From assembly GCA_027924645.1 (NCBI GenBank), contig BSBN01000494.1:1436001-1500000 (forward strand): a DNA stretch of 64,000 bases, given 5' to 3'. The stretch comes from Cunninghamia lanceolata. Taxonomy: Eukaryota > Streptophyta > Pinopsida > Cupressales > Cupressaceae. How positions within the stretch are numbered: the stretch's first letter is position 1; the number at the start of each line of letters is the position of its first letter. Positions 24,649-36,528 of this stretch are shown here, piece by piece. A model generated the notes under the pieces. It was not told where the DNA came from. It did not search any database and saw nothing but the letters and a program-made list of their open reading frames with translations. The position numbers were made by a program, and so were the translations under genes.

Positions 24649-25179
24649 ATAATCCAAGATAGTTTATTCAATTTTTTTCTCTATAATGGTCCTATTTGTG
24701 AGTCTATGATTTCTAGTCATTATTTATTGAACAACATATCCCTTTAGTTATTCCTTTTTACTACTTGATAGTCATTTGACAAAATTTATTATTACCATTT
24801 TAATTCATCTCCATTGGCATCATTTTTGTCATTTTGACCATTTTCAGCTAAAGTTACACTAGTTTAATTTGACCATTTTTGTTTTAATCATTGTTCTTGT
24901 TTGATATTCTAATGACCTATTTTATGTTGATTTTAATGTGGAATTTATACTTGGTCAACATGTGTATGTTTTTAGTATGTCACTATAGTGTTTTAATTTT
25001 ATCATGAGTAAAGGTGACTTGAAAAAAAACATTAAAATGTAAATTGACAAGACATTGAAACTATATTTAGAACTTTTAAATTTTAAAAAAAGAAAATAAA
25101 AGAGAATGGCAAGTAATTAGCTTTAGGTTTTCCCAACATTGCAATAACAATTATGACATCTAGAATCCAAATGAAGGGT
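24649..25179. other. AT-rich stretch, no gene seen
   Basis: No coding frame, repeat or terminus recognised. Confidence 0.5.
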
Positions 25180-25655
25180 ATGGACTAGGAAAAATACATA
25201 AAGGAGAAAGAGATTCTTAGTTTTTGTCATAATTTGATTGACAAGGAAGAAGTTTTCTAGAAGAAGAAATACAGAGTTCTTTGGCTCAAAGAGGGGGATA
25301 GGAATGACAAATTTTTCATATTTTTTCTCTCAAAAACTAGAGAATTAATAAAATAAAATAATTAATTAAAGATGATGGTTCAACTATTAGAGAGGAATTT
25401 CATATTCAAAATGAAGTTGTCATCTTCTTCCAATCCCTTCTTTTTTATGACTTTGAACAAAATTAGAACTTTTCAAAGGAACTTCTAGAGATCATCTCCC
25501 AAATTCTCTCTAAGGAAGACAATGAGAGATTGTACGATAAAGTCACTATGGATGGTGTGAGAGGAGGCATCTCCTCTTTTGACCCTTTCAAAGCTCTTAT
25601 CCTTGATGGATTCCCCCTAGATTTCTTCTAGTCCTTTTTGGATGCTAGAAAAGTA
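25180..25655 (+). pseudogene. LINE (L1-like) ORF2 fragment between endonuclease and RT
   Basis: The plus-strand frame reads KEEVF-stop-KKKYRVLWLKEGDRN, the hallmark linker of plant L1-type ORF2, in which the stop replaces the usual Trp. A frameshift later it continues TMDGVRGGISSFDPFKA and LDGFPLDFF, the start of the RT domain (family KAxGPDGFP). It breaks off before the catalytic core, and both ends are truncated. Confidence 0.85.
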
Positions 25656-25938
25656 ATAAGAACCATTTGATTATAGAAAAAATCAATGATGAGAAATGTA
25701 GATTGGCAATATGCACTAAAATAACTAAGATTACATAATATTAATGGTGAATCAATTTGGATTTATCTTTAAACATTCAAAATTTAGGCAAATTAGATTT
25801 AATCATGCATCAAATATTATGATGAAATAGTTGATCTTTAAAGGTTTTCTAAAATAAATGCTTAGGTGATTCAACCAAGACTAAACAAAATTCTTGTAAA
25901 ATTGTGGTGATTCATGTCACCTTATAGCTTGTATTATT
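25656..25938. other. Short gap, no gene seen
   Basis: Unassigned sequence between the LINE fragment and the large solo LTR. It ends with the left TSD TTATT (25934-25938). Confidence 0.5.
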
Positions 25939-28900
25939 TGTAGTGCCCCTCCAATCTCACCTTGGATGAGTAGGTGGTCAGGCTAAGGAGCATGAAGATG
26001 AAGGTAAGATACTCGGTATACTTAGGGTATGTTAGACATGTTGATGGCAGGTTTACCGTTTTGATGTAGTTGATGACACTCATTGATGTTTACTATGATG
26101 ACATTGTTGACACTTTATGATTAGTACATTATGCTTATGTTGTGATTAGTCATGAATTAATTGATTATGTAGATTTGTTTTACTACATGAATTATGTGAC
26201 TATCTGATTATGTGTTATCTAGTTGTTTAGTTACTAATAAACTTGTTTAATATGTTATTTGTGATGCTTTTGGTGAGGGGACGGTGTAGTATTACTCATT
26301 ATGAGCACCCTACTACGCTGCGATTCCCTATCATAGTGTGTTTGATTATATATATGTTTGTACACAACCCCTTGGTTTGATGCAGGTTGCAGGTACCAGG
26401 CACCAACTCCACTTGAATTAGCAAGTCTGAGCGTGCCTTTACACCAATGGATAATGTGGATGGGAGATAACATGGGGTTCGCTCTATCAGCCAATGTCTT
26501 CAGTTTGTCATCATCCATATATTTCCAGTCATGGGTGTAGTTGTCACTTAGTTGGTACTTGTCCTCGGGTGTTGGTCATCTTTTGCTATGTGGTTGTTAT
26601 TGTTTGTTTATTGTAGTTTAAGGTTCATTTTATTGAACTTAGTGACCAAGGTATTAAGTTGTTGATTATAGTCGTTTGGTTCATCTTATAGGATAAGTGA
26701 TCTATGTGTATAGATGTGTTGATGTTTGATCATTTTGGTTATATAGTCAATGTGTATTTGTTGGAGATTTATTAATTGTTATAGTAATAATAATAAGTTT
26801 ATATATATACATCAATATAAGTTATTTAATTAATGTAGAAATTTGAGAATATTAATTAGTTGATTGTTATATTAAATTAAATTAGTAACTTTGAAAGCTA
26901 GTGATAATAATAATATTGTTAATATTAGTACTTTATTGAGTTTATCTGACATGTGAGATTTTATTTTATTTTGCCATTAATTTATTGTTGGAGTGGGTAG
27001 TCAGAAATTTAAAAATTATTCATGTTAGTAGTATTTATAGTTAATAATAATGATAATAATAGTAATAAATGTAATTGCAACTAGAGATAAATAAATAAAT
27101 AATATTTATGTATTGCCATAAAATATATTTATCTTAGTCTAGTTGTAAAATGTTAAAAATAGCAAACTGTAAGATATTGTTCATGCAGAAGTTATTGCCT
27201 CTTGTGGGGGGGAAATCTTCTGGAAGATTTTAGGGGATTTCTTTCTCTAAAAATAGGGATTTTTTGGGCTATATTTAGGGGGGGTTTCTCTCTCATAAGT
27301 ATGGTCAGCATATGGAACTTTTGGGGGGAGAGACTAGTTTGTGGCTACATCAGTTGAATGTGGCATCGAATCTTTAGTCCAGTCAAGCAAGCGAAATCAG
27401 GTTCCTTTTATTCTAATTTCTGTCTCAGTTTTCTGTTGAAGCAAATGTTTGATTTATGATTTTTTCTATTCATTGTAATTTTCTTGAGATACTAGAAGCC
27501 TTGTTATCAGATCCAATTGTGAATATCTGTATTTTTGCATTTCTGGGATTCACCAATTGAAGTGACTGTCTACTTCTCAGCCATTTCGTCTTTGTTTTAG
27601 CAATCTGTTACATTAGCCATAACTCTACTTTTGCAAACTGGGTTTCTCTAAATTTTTTATATATAGTGCATGACCTAGTCATCTAAATCATATCCAAAAA
27701 TTTTCCATACCCAGTTTTCTGTTTTGGAGATATGAATGTTTTGTGACTATCTACCTCTCAGTTATTTTGTCTCTGTTTTAGCAGTCTGTTACGTTAGCCA
27801 TAACTCTACTTTTACGAACTGGGTTCCTCTAAATTTTTGATATATAGTGCACTACCTAGTTACCTAAATCATATCCAAAATTTGTCCATATCCAGTTTGT
27901 TGTTTTTGATATATGAATGTTTTGTGATTGTCTACCTCTCAGCCATTTCATCTCTATTTTAGCATTCTATTACGTTAGTAATAACTCTATTTTTGCGAAC
28001 TGGGTTCCTCTAATTTTTTGATATATAGTGTATGACCTAGTTATCTAAATCATATCAAAACATTATCCATACCCAGTTTATCGTTTTGGAGATATGAATG
28101 TTTTGTAACTGCCCACCTCTCAGTCATTTCGTCTCTGTTTTAGCAGTCTGTTGCGTTAGCCATAACTCTACTTTTACGAACTAGGTTCCTTTAAATTTTT
28201 GATATATGGTGCATGACTTAGTTATCTAAATCATATCCAAAAATCGTCCATACCCAGTTTGTCGTGTTGGAGATATGAATATTTTATGACTGTCTACCTT
28301 TCACCTATTTCATCTCTATTAAAATAGTTAGTTGCGTCACCAATAACTCTATATTTTTGAATTGGGTTTCTCTAAAATTTTAATATAATATTCAGCTCTT
28401 ACCTATGAAAACTTTATCCAAAAAAATTTGGCATTACCCAGTCTACCAATTTAGATATATGCATCAATTAGTGACAGACATTTCTATGCCATCTTGATTG
28501 TTGTTATTAAATCTACAAATCCATTTGGTGCATATCCTTTAATTATTGCATTCCATAATTTGACATCTCTTTGAGGCAATTTGCTGAACGGTTAATGTAC
28601 TTTGTCTATGCTCTCACTTTTGCATACATGTGCACTAGAGCATTTCCTTTTCAAAGTCTCTTATCATTATCAAAACATTCTATATTTATATTCTTTCTGA
28701 TATAGTATTTGTTCTTGCATATCTTAATCAATCATATTAGTATGTTTCTTTCTTAGTGGTTTATTTTAGTGCTTTTGAACATGATATTTGGTTATATGAA
28801 GACCGATTCTTATTTTTAAGTTATTTTCTTAGGATTTGAAATTAGCAATATAGTCTAATATGGATCTAATAATAGAAACATAACTCAAAAGATTGTGGAA

Positions 28901-31107
28901 ATCATACATGGGGTAGAGATTATAAAAATATTTATGTTGGAATTGAAATATATTCTCTTAAATGCATTAGAGATAACATAACATTTATCAAGTTATATCT
29001 TTTATCTGAAAATTAAATAACGGTAGAAGGAAAATGAATTAAATTGGATGATAATTTTGAGACTTATTGTGGTTGAAGGGAATAGAATCAACCTAGTTCT
29101 AATTTAAGGTAGAAGAATCAATTTTGGGTTTTAATTAGAAATCATTTAATGATGAGTTGTTGATAACAGTCCATGACTTTCAACTACTAAATGTTAACCT
29201 TGCAATTAGTCTAAGTAAGACTCTTAATATTATCTATTGCCATTAGCATAGGAATGGATTGAATATTGTTACTTATGGCACTTATATCATTTGATCATAT
29301 TAGTAACTGCTGCTAGTAGTTAGAATAATATTGTTCTACATTGTTAAGATAGATTCACTTTATGTTTATTGGATGATTGACCATGATTGGAATTAGTGTT
29401 GCATTCTTCAAGACCCATTAGTAGTGCATCAGATCATATGTTGCATTTGAGGGATCTCGGTATATGATGTGTTTTGGAAGTGATTGTGATGTGTGACCAT
29501 TACGTTTTAATGGTGTCATGCATTGTGTAATTGGGGAAAGTGGTTTCCAAAGGCCTAAGAGGGTGTAATTGTGTGGGGGTTGGCTTTGTGTGCATCTTGC
29601 AAGTTGAATGAAATGTATTCTTGAAATGTGGTTTCTTATTCATGTTAGTATGATACATGTGCAAGATGGGTAATGCCTTGCTCAGAGTACCTATTCTTAT
29701 GGTTTTGTCTTGAACTCATGTTGATGTCATATTCGTGATGTGGTTGTAGAGTTCTTCTTGAATGTAGTGGTTCATTATTGTATTGAGCATGTAACAAAAT
29801 ATTGTGTTGGTTTATGTAATTGGTTGAAATTTGGGAGCAAGATGACCCATGCCTTGCTCTGGTTTCATGTTGTTTATGGTTGTCATGACTGATTCAACTG
29901 GAAGTTTTGGGACAATGATTCAAGAGTGGGTCCTTGAGATATGATTTGTATGCAAGAAGATAGATGCCTTGCAGTGTCATTATCATGCATGTCATTTTGG
30001 TGATTTCTATTTTTTTATGTTGGTTAGGGGTTGCTAGTTGCATGTAGGAGAGTGGCTTCCATGGTGGGGCTGGTGCCCAAAGTGGCTGCCTGGATAAGCC
30101 CATGGAAGTTGTAATCAAGTGATAACTTAATAATTTATCTAGGTGGGTTGGGTAGTAATTCACATAACAAGATAAGTATGATGCCTCACCCATGCCTTGA
30201 GTTCTCTCACAGTCTAAGGATGGGATGAGAAGGCCTGGTTGGCAAGGTTGACCTCCTTGTCTCCATGAGAGGATGTGTTGGCTCCGCATGTGTCAGCCTA
30301 TGGGGCCAGTGCCTAGAGAGAGGTCGCCAGGATAACCATAGATGGGGGCCGGTTTCTAGTGAGAGATACCCTGGATAACCCATGCTAGGACCATGCAATG
30401 ACACTCTCCCTACTACAACTTAGTTACTTCCTCTTTATCTATTATTGTAGCCTCTAGAGTACTGTCTTGTCTTGATGTTCTGTCTTGTTTTGATGATTTG
30501 TGTAGTCTTGATGATCTGTCTTGTCTTGATGATTTGTGTAGTCTTGATGATCTGAGTTGTCTATGTCAAGTCTATATTTACTTTCTTGTGTCCTTTGACT
30601 TAGTGGAACCTCATTGTTATCTCTTAGCTTGGGGGTGGACCTCAGGGTTCCACATGGTTGGGTGGAAGAGCTTAATCCATTGGTTTTCCTCGATTGTCCT
30701 GATTCGTGATCACTGCAGAAGTGTTCCAGTTCCAGATTGTATTACATCCTCAAAGCTGTACTATACTTCCAGAATTGTATAATCTTATTGTATATTGTAA
30801 ACTGATGTGATCGGCCCACCCTGTAATCTTGTATTTGAACCTTTGTAATTATTCATCTCTGCAAATGAATGATGTAAATCCTCTTCTATAGTATTATATT
30901 GTATAGCACTTGTATTGTTATGATTTCATGATTATCTGATGCAGTTATGTTCCCTAGAGGTGTTGTTGTACAACTTGTTTAAATGTTGATAATAGTGTAA
31001 TTTTGTCTTCTGAATAATGCATGTATTTGTTTCAAAAAAAAAAAAAAATTCTATAAATTTTGCACTTGTTAGTCTAACACTCTAGGGTTGCACGACAGGG
31101 CATTACA
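25939..31107. mobile_element. Giant solo LTR, 5.17 kb
   Basis: The termini are TGTAGTGCCC and GGGCATTACA, which are inverted copies with one mismatch. Both flanks are TTATT (25934-25938 and 31108-31112), a perfect 5-bp TSD. No gag or pol is found between, no PBS or polypurine tract is evident, and only small shadow ORFs occur. A solo LTR left after LTR-LTR recombination is the simplest reading. A non-autonomous element bounded by these termini is the alternative. It contains a 182-bp tandem array (27555-28480). Near 31035 there is an A15 run and, before it, GATGTAAATC-rich text like that at 1250. Transcription direction is not established. Confidence 0.75.
27555..28480. repeat. 182-bp tandem array, five copies plus a degenerate sixth
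   Basis: Units begin around 27561, 27742, 27925, 28106 and 28288 with GTGACTGTCTACCTCTCAG-like text. They share AGCCATAACTCTACTTTT, GATATATAGTGCATGACCTAG and GGAGATATGAATGTTTTG. Spacing is 181-183 bp. Copies differ by scattered substitutions, with the last most diverged. The array lies wholly inside the solo LTR. The unit length is close to that of a plant nucleosome repeat. Confidence 0.93.
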
Positions 31108-33870
31108 TTATTCACCAAAATTTGAATCCCCAATTTCAACTATTTTCCACTTGGAAAAAATTACTAAAAAAAAATTGTGGGTAAATCCTTAGAGATATTC
31201 TCCTTTGAGTCTCCTTTCTAGAGAGGAATTCATTCTCCATCTCCTAGAGTTGTCTTGTGTATATTTTCTAGCCAACAATGCTCTTAATCAAAAATATTTT
31301 CTTATGGGTTTGTTAGCGAGTTGGGATTAGAAGTTTCAAATCTCCTAAATCAATACCCATTGCATGGCTAGAACATAGGATGAAAATGAATGTAACCAAG
31401 CAATGAAAGATGACATTTAGTCTACATCTAAAGTACAATGATGGAGTTTTCTTTGATATAGTGTCATTAGAGGTATATGGCATGATCTTTGGTAATCTCT
31501 ATTTACACATGTAGGATGCTATCTACTTTGAATGCAAAAATCAATATCAACTAAGTAAGAGAAAATACTTTCTTTCTAAACTCTTATACTAGTAGATCCA
31601 ATCTCAGCATTACTAGTACGTCAAATAATATAAGGCTAATTAGTGTTATTAGGAAGACTAGTTCTATAACAAAAAGGGAAAATAGAGGCATGAAATGGAT
31701 AATGTAATTGGGTTTCTTGTAAATCCTCAAGCTAAAAAAACAACAAACTAAATACAAGTGCAACAAGATATATGGCTAGCACAAGGAAGTAATCATGTTC
31801 AATTCTAGGAAGAGGAAGAAAATAAGAGATTAATGGAATCCATGAACATGAAAATACTTTTCTTTCCTTTTAGTTTCATGTTTCCCATGCCATAAGTGGA
31901 TAAATCATATGATAAGTTGGTACCCATTATTGTTTTACATATGCTTGAAGAGAAGATTATACTTGGGTGATACCAATCCAAAACAAGAAGGATTCATGAA
32001 AACGTGTGTAGAGTGAGTTATTCAATTCAATTTAAGTTGTCTCCTAAGTCCTATTTAGTACCAAAAGCCCTTGGACATGGATGTCTGATCTAAAAAACAT
32101 GATGAAGATGTTTAGTTCTACTGATTTTCCAACTGAGTAATTTTTTAGGAGGCTATATATACCCTAGTGGTGTAGGTTACCTAAATTAATGCTAAAGGTC
32201 ATCATAAAGCTCCTACATGTGATCACAAAGATAGTACAATAAATTTGTATAATATAGCTTGTTGTAGGTGTTAAAAGATTGGTACAAGTGAACAATAGTT
32301 TTCCATAGGTGATAAGTTAACTTAAAAATGTATTCATATGACTTCCAATTAGCATGAGATCATTAAGGAAAGATATTGGGAGTATTGTATTTTGTTAGAA
32401 TTGTTGATAAGGGTGATTCATATTACTTTTAACAATGCTACAAGAGTCCAAATGATAGGATAGTAAGAGTATGTTTGGATAATAGCACTATAAGTGAATT
32501 GATGATGGTTCAAAACATTGTCATACTACACACGGAGTCAACCCATGAATATATTTATGACTAAAAATCAATTCTAGGTGAGTTGTATTAGCTAGAAGTT
32601 GATTTCAAATAGAAGAATGAATAGAGGTAGTTTTCCTTTCATAGGTAGCTTGATATTAGCTATGTATCTCTTGTACGTATCATGGCATGATTCTAGGTAG
32701 GATAGAAACTATCTTATGCATTGTTGGTAAGCTATCTAATTATCCCTAGTCAATGATAATTGGGTTATTCCTCTTAGTGACAATCTCTCTACTTTGACAC
32801 AATGGTAGGGTAACTATGATATGATTGTTAATTACTTTATCTACTCATGCAAGCTAAGTGGGTATTTATTGTTGGTAGGTAAATTTAAGTGATTACATGG
32901 ATAGTCATTACCTTTCAAGGAAAATGTCTATATTCCTAAGATAGGGTAGTTGGAAGAGGTTGTTATGATTTCTATTATAATTGAATTGATCTTCCTTGGT
33001 AAGGAAAGTATATGGAAATAAGAAAGACATATAAATTAAATAAGAAGTTAGTGGGATAAAAAAGAACTTTTCAAATTGTTATGATGAAGAATAAGAGAGA
33101 ATAGGATTTCTTAGGAATTTTAGAGAATAAATTTAAGAATGGAGATGACTAAAGGGATATATTATAGCCCCAATAAGACTATTAAATTGGCAATCTCCTT
33201 GTACTAACACTAGCATAGTAAATGGGATTCTAATGTGCATACACTTTGTCAAGTTTTTCATCCATTAGGGTTTATCTAGATGAAATATGTGTTATGTGTA
33301 ATTTTTTCATTGCATGCCCTATTGTTTTGTTTTAATCTTTGATTGGTTTCACACAATTAACATTGCTACAAGTTAATTAAATGTACTAGCTCAAGTTATT
33401 CAAAGTAGCATTAAACAAGCTTATAAGAAACCATTTTTATGCAACTCTAGGGTTATCATCTTATAGGTTTATGGATCATTGATATTGTTGTAGATTGTTT
33501 CATATTCAAGAAATATATTGGTGTGCATTTTTCATATAGTTTTGGTTTGTTCGCTCATGCAAATTTGTAGGTCTTTGATAATCTTTGAACCTTGTGATCT
33601 AAATTTTATTGGAGGCTTCTTTGGTTCTTTAGTATTACAATTATTGCATGGTAGATACATATCTAGAAATTTTTTATGCAAAATCCTATTTCATCTAGTG
33701 CAATCATCTATCCCTTCTCGCTTCTCTCTTTAAGGGGATTTTTTCCTATGGGTTTGCTCCTTTTTCTTTAATTTATTACATAACATTTTGTACATGGGTA
33801 GTTGCTATGGCATAATTATCAAGAGACACCTTTCACTTCTTTTACTCTTACTAAGTCCCACTAAGGTGAG
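31108..33870. other. Unassigned sequence, possibly degenerate retrotransposon
   Basis: No family is recognisable. Short open frames such as 31584-31766 and 33518-33733 look like chance. The segment ends in AAGGTGAGGG immediately before a TGTTAGTGTG at 33870, which has the form of a polypurine tract and LTR start in Ty1/copia elements, so part of this could be very decayed copia DNA. Confidence 0.35.
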
Positions 33871-35091
33871 GGTGTTAGTGTGTTCACACTAGATTAGGTT
33901 GATGTGTTATTTTCAACTTAGGAAGAGTCTGTACATTCAATTGCAACTCCTCCAAGTTGAGTTATTTCTTATCTAGGACTTTATCTTACTATTCTTAACT
34001 TATACACTTGGCTATATATGGAAGGGCTTTATATAGTTTTTTATGCATAATATAGAATATTTATTTTCACTTTGTTCCTAAATTCTCTTTTGTAGATGTT
34101 TTATTCAGTTTTCTAAAGATGCATACTTTCCATGAATGTTCTTATCCTTTTTAACACATCCAAATACACATAGTGGATGGTACCCATATGATTAATGGTA
34201 TTAGCAAGCCCAAGCACTTCAAATTCTAGCTAGTGGAAAGCATTTGTTTGATGGAATAAAGAGAAAAAGATTGGTCCAATCCAATCTAGATATGGCATGT
34301 ATTTGTTGATGGTAGTCCAATTTTTTCTAGAGGAAAAGATCAAAACCTAGTAACCTTTAAGACATTAAAAGAGGAGGAGGAATTTAAAACGGAATTTAAG
34401 TTCTTATATTACATTACAAAGAAAAAAAATTACCAATAGAGGTTCAATGAATTATAGCTTCTAAAAATTAGATATTAGAAAAATATGTTTGAATCTTTTG
34501 ACAAACCATTTGTTAATTCCAATGATAAATTAGAGCATTAGCTTTTTACCAAAAACAAAGCAAGAAATAAATGGTTGTGTAACTTGGGAGACCCAAATTT
34601 ACATAGAGGAGATTACATTACTTAGAATATCCCAACAAATACATATACTTATGTGAGGTTATCTAGTAGAAAATTTAGAAAGGAATTTGATCCCATTTGG
34701 ATGTGTGCCCTAAACACTTCATTCTAATATGACTAGATTCAAAAGATTATCTTATTTCGATGGGATGGGTATGGTGGTGGGGAATGTCTACCTTCAAAAT
34801 GATAGTGAGAATGTATCATATATGGTAGAGGTTACATAGTAGAGGCCAATTGTTATATTGGAAATAGAGAATACTCTACACCCAAACTATTTAAGGGATA
34901 AACAATAGTGAAAAAATGAATTGAAGATCACATGTAGACATTGATGTTAATAATGTTATTAGGGCATGGAAACCTAGTAGTAGTTGGAGTGGAGACCAAA
35001 CCAAGATACACGTGGAGGTTCTGCATGCAAAAACTCACCAAATCCAACATTTATTCTATAGTTAACACTGGAATACATACAATACATACAA
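33870..35091 (+). repeat. Possible LTR start (TGTTAGTGTG) after a purine tract; rest unassigned
   Basis: AAGGTGAGGG followed by TGTTAGTGTGTTCACAC resembles the 3' LTR boundary of plant copia elements, and the next 200 bp has LTR-like AT-rich text with a TATATAT box near 34014. I could not find the LTR's right end or a second copy. The rest up to 35091 shows nothing recognisable. Confidence 0.3.
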
Positions 35092-35451
35092 ATGCTGTCT
35101 TTAGTTAACAACCTGCAGTTTCATAGTCGTAGAAGTAGAAGTCGATGGCCATTTCCAAAGGTGTCGTTGGAATACTGTATTGAAAAAACTCAAACCATTC
35201 ATATCCTTCCATATCTGCACCAAATATGGTGCAATGGATGTACTTACTGCCCGAAAATGCGCTGTGACACTAAGATTGAGATGTCTTCCTCTCCATTTTC
35301 TGTATCTGATGAAGATAGTTTTACACTGAACTCCGACGAGGCCATCGTTCGTTTGTATGGCTCTGCCACCACGGATTGGGGTAAAATGCCTTCCCTACAA
35401 TTTTGTTATACTATAGAAAACTATCATAGAGAAGTACAATATTTTAGCTGA
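35092..35451 (+). CDS. Unidentified ORF, 119 codons
   Basis: An ATG-started frame in otherwise AT-rich DNA with less biased composition than its surroundings. It contains a Cys cluster (CNGCTYCPKMRC, spacing CX2CX2CX4C) and an acidic Ser-rich piece (SSPFSVSDEDSF). No family is recognised. It could be a first exon, a captured fragment or chance. No splice partner or homologue is visible in the window. Confidence 0.3.
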   Translation: MLSLVNNLQFHSRRSRSRWPFPKVSLEYCIEKTQTIHILPYLHQIWCNGCTYCPKMRCDTKIEMSSSPFSVSDEDSFTLNSDEAIVRLYGSATTDWGKMPSLQFCYTIENYHREVQYFS

Positions 35452-36234
35452 TATTTGTATCAAAAAATAAAATTTAGAATGGATGTTAGTTTTTTAAATA
35501 TATAGCAATGTCTTAACGATTTAGAAATAATATATATGATTTGTAAATAAATATGTTTAAATAAAATTAAATATAAAAAGTTCAAAAACAGAGGTGATTA
35601 GAATTCAAATTGCCATAAACATAATGTTCATTCTTCTTAAATGTCATCCATTTTAATAGTCAAACAGACAATAGATGTCATATGTAAATCCTAAATAATA
35701 AAAGAATTAAAGCCAAAATAAATTAGTGTTAATATCTATCAAATATAATGAAATTTATAAGGGAATGGAACACTCCAACAAAAAAAATCACAAATGATTT
35801 GACATACAACTGAAAATTTCCTTGAATTTCTGGCACATCATAAGGAAAGAGCTTAACCTGCTGTACATTGTAAAACGGCTGGTTGGTCAAAATCGAATCG
35901 ACGGAATGATTTTCGACTAATAGATCGACAAAGAGTAGAGTCGAGGATGTGGAGATAAATCGATTGTGACAGAAATCGAAAATTTTATAAACAGTGGACA
36001 GGACAAGGCGCATGAAAAGCCGACTAAAATGAAATTGTAATACCTATATAATGCACTGAAAGTAAACAGGTGATAACGTTGTTTGCTGTGTAGAATTATA
36101 AATGTACTATTTAAGAAGTTCTGTTTAATTCCGTTAAACTTACTCTTGATCATAGATATTGTAACTAAGATTGCATTGATCGGGTACTCAGGCAATCTTC
36201 CCTGCAGGTCAGTGGAGATTGGGCGAGGAGGGTT

Positions 36235-36528
36235 TCAAAGAACGGTGCATCTGCATCTATAACATGTGACAAAGATTCCCCTTTCGTTATGCTTTCCTGG
36301 ACGTCCGTACTCTGCTCCGAGGTTCTGTTTTAGTATGGTGGGGGAGAATGCTGTCAAAGGTTGTCGATTCTGGCTTAAGATAGCTTCCACTCCAGAGTAC
36401 CACCTTTTCAACAATTCCATGTTTTACTGATTCTGCAATCATTTCAGTCCATGAGACGGCATGTCTTAGAGGCATTCTGTCAAATACTTCGCGTGCCTTG
36501 TCTATGCTTCCACGTTTTGGATACACGT
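36235..36528 (-). pseudogene. Pentatricopeptide-repeat (PPR) protein fragment
   Basis: The minus-strand frame reads GSIDKAREVFDRMPLRHAVSW, the hallmark of a plant PLS-type PPR repeat, then TEMIAESVKHGIVEK and KPESTTFDSILP, the next repeat's start. PPR proteins bind organellar RNA. The fragment covers under two repeats, starts abruptly at about 36528, shifts frame near 36400 and then dissolves. Similarity to land-plant PPR families is strong, but it is only a relic. Confidence 0.85.

Noticed and set aside
27555..28480. CRISPR-like array
   Set aside because: Units are contiguous 182-bp repeats without unique spacers, in a plant genome; this is a tandem repeat.
35729..36195. Overlapping minus-strand ORFs of 92-94 codons
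   Set aside because: AT-rich overlapping frames without motifs; they look like chance.
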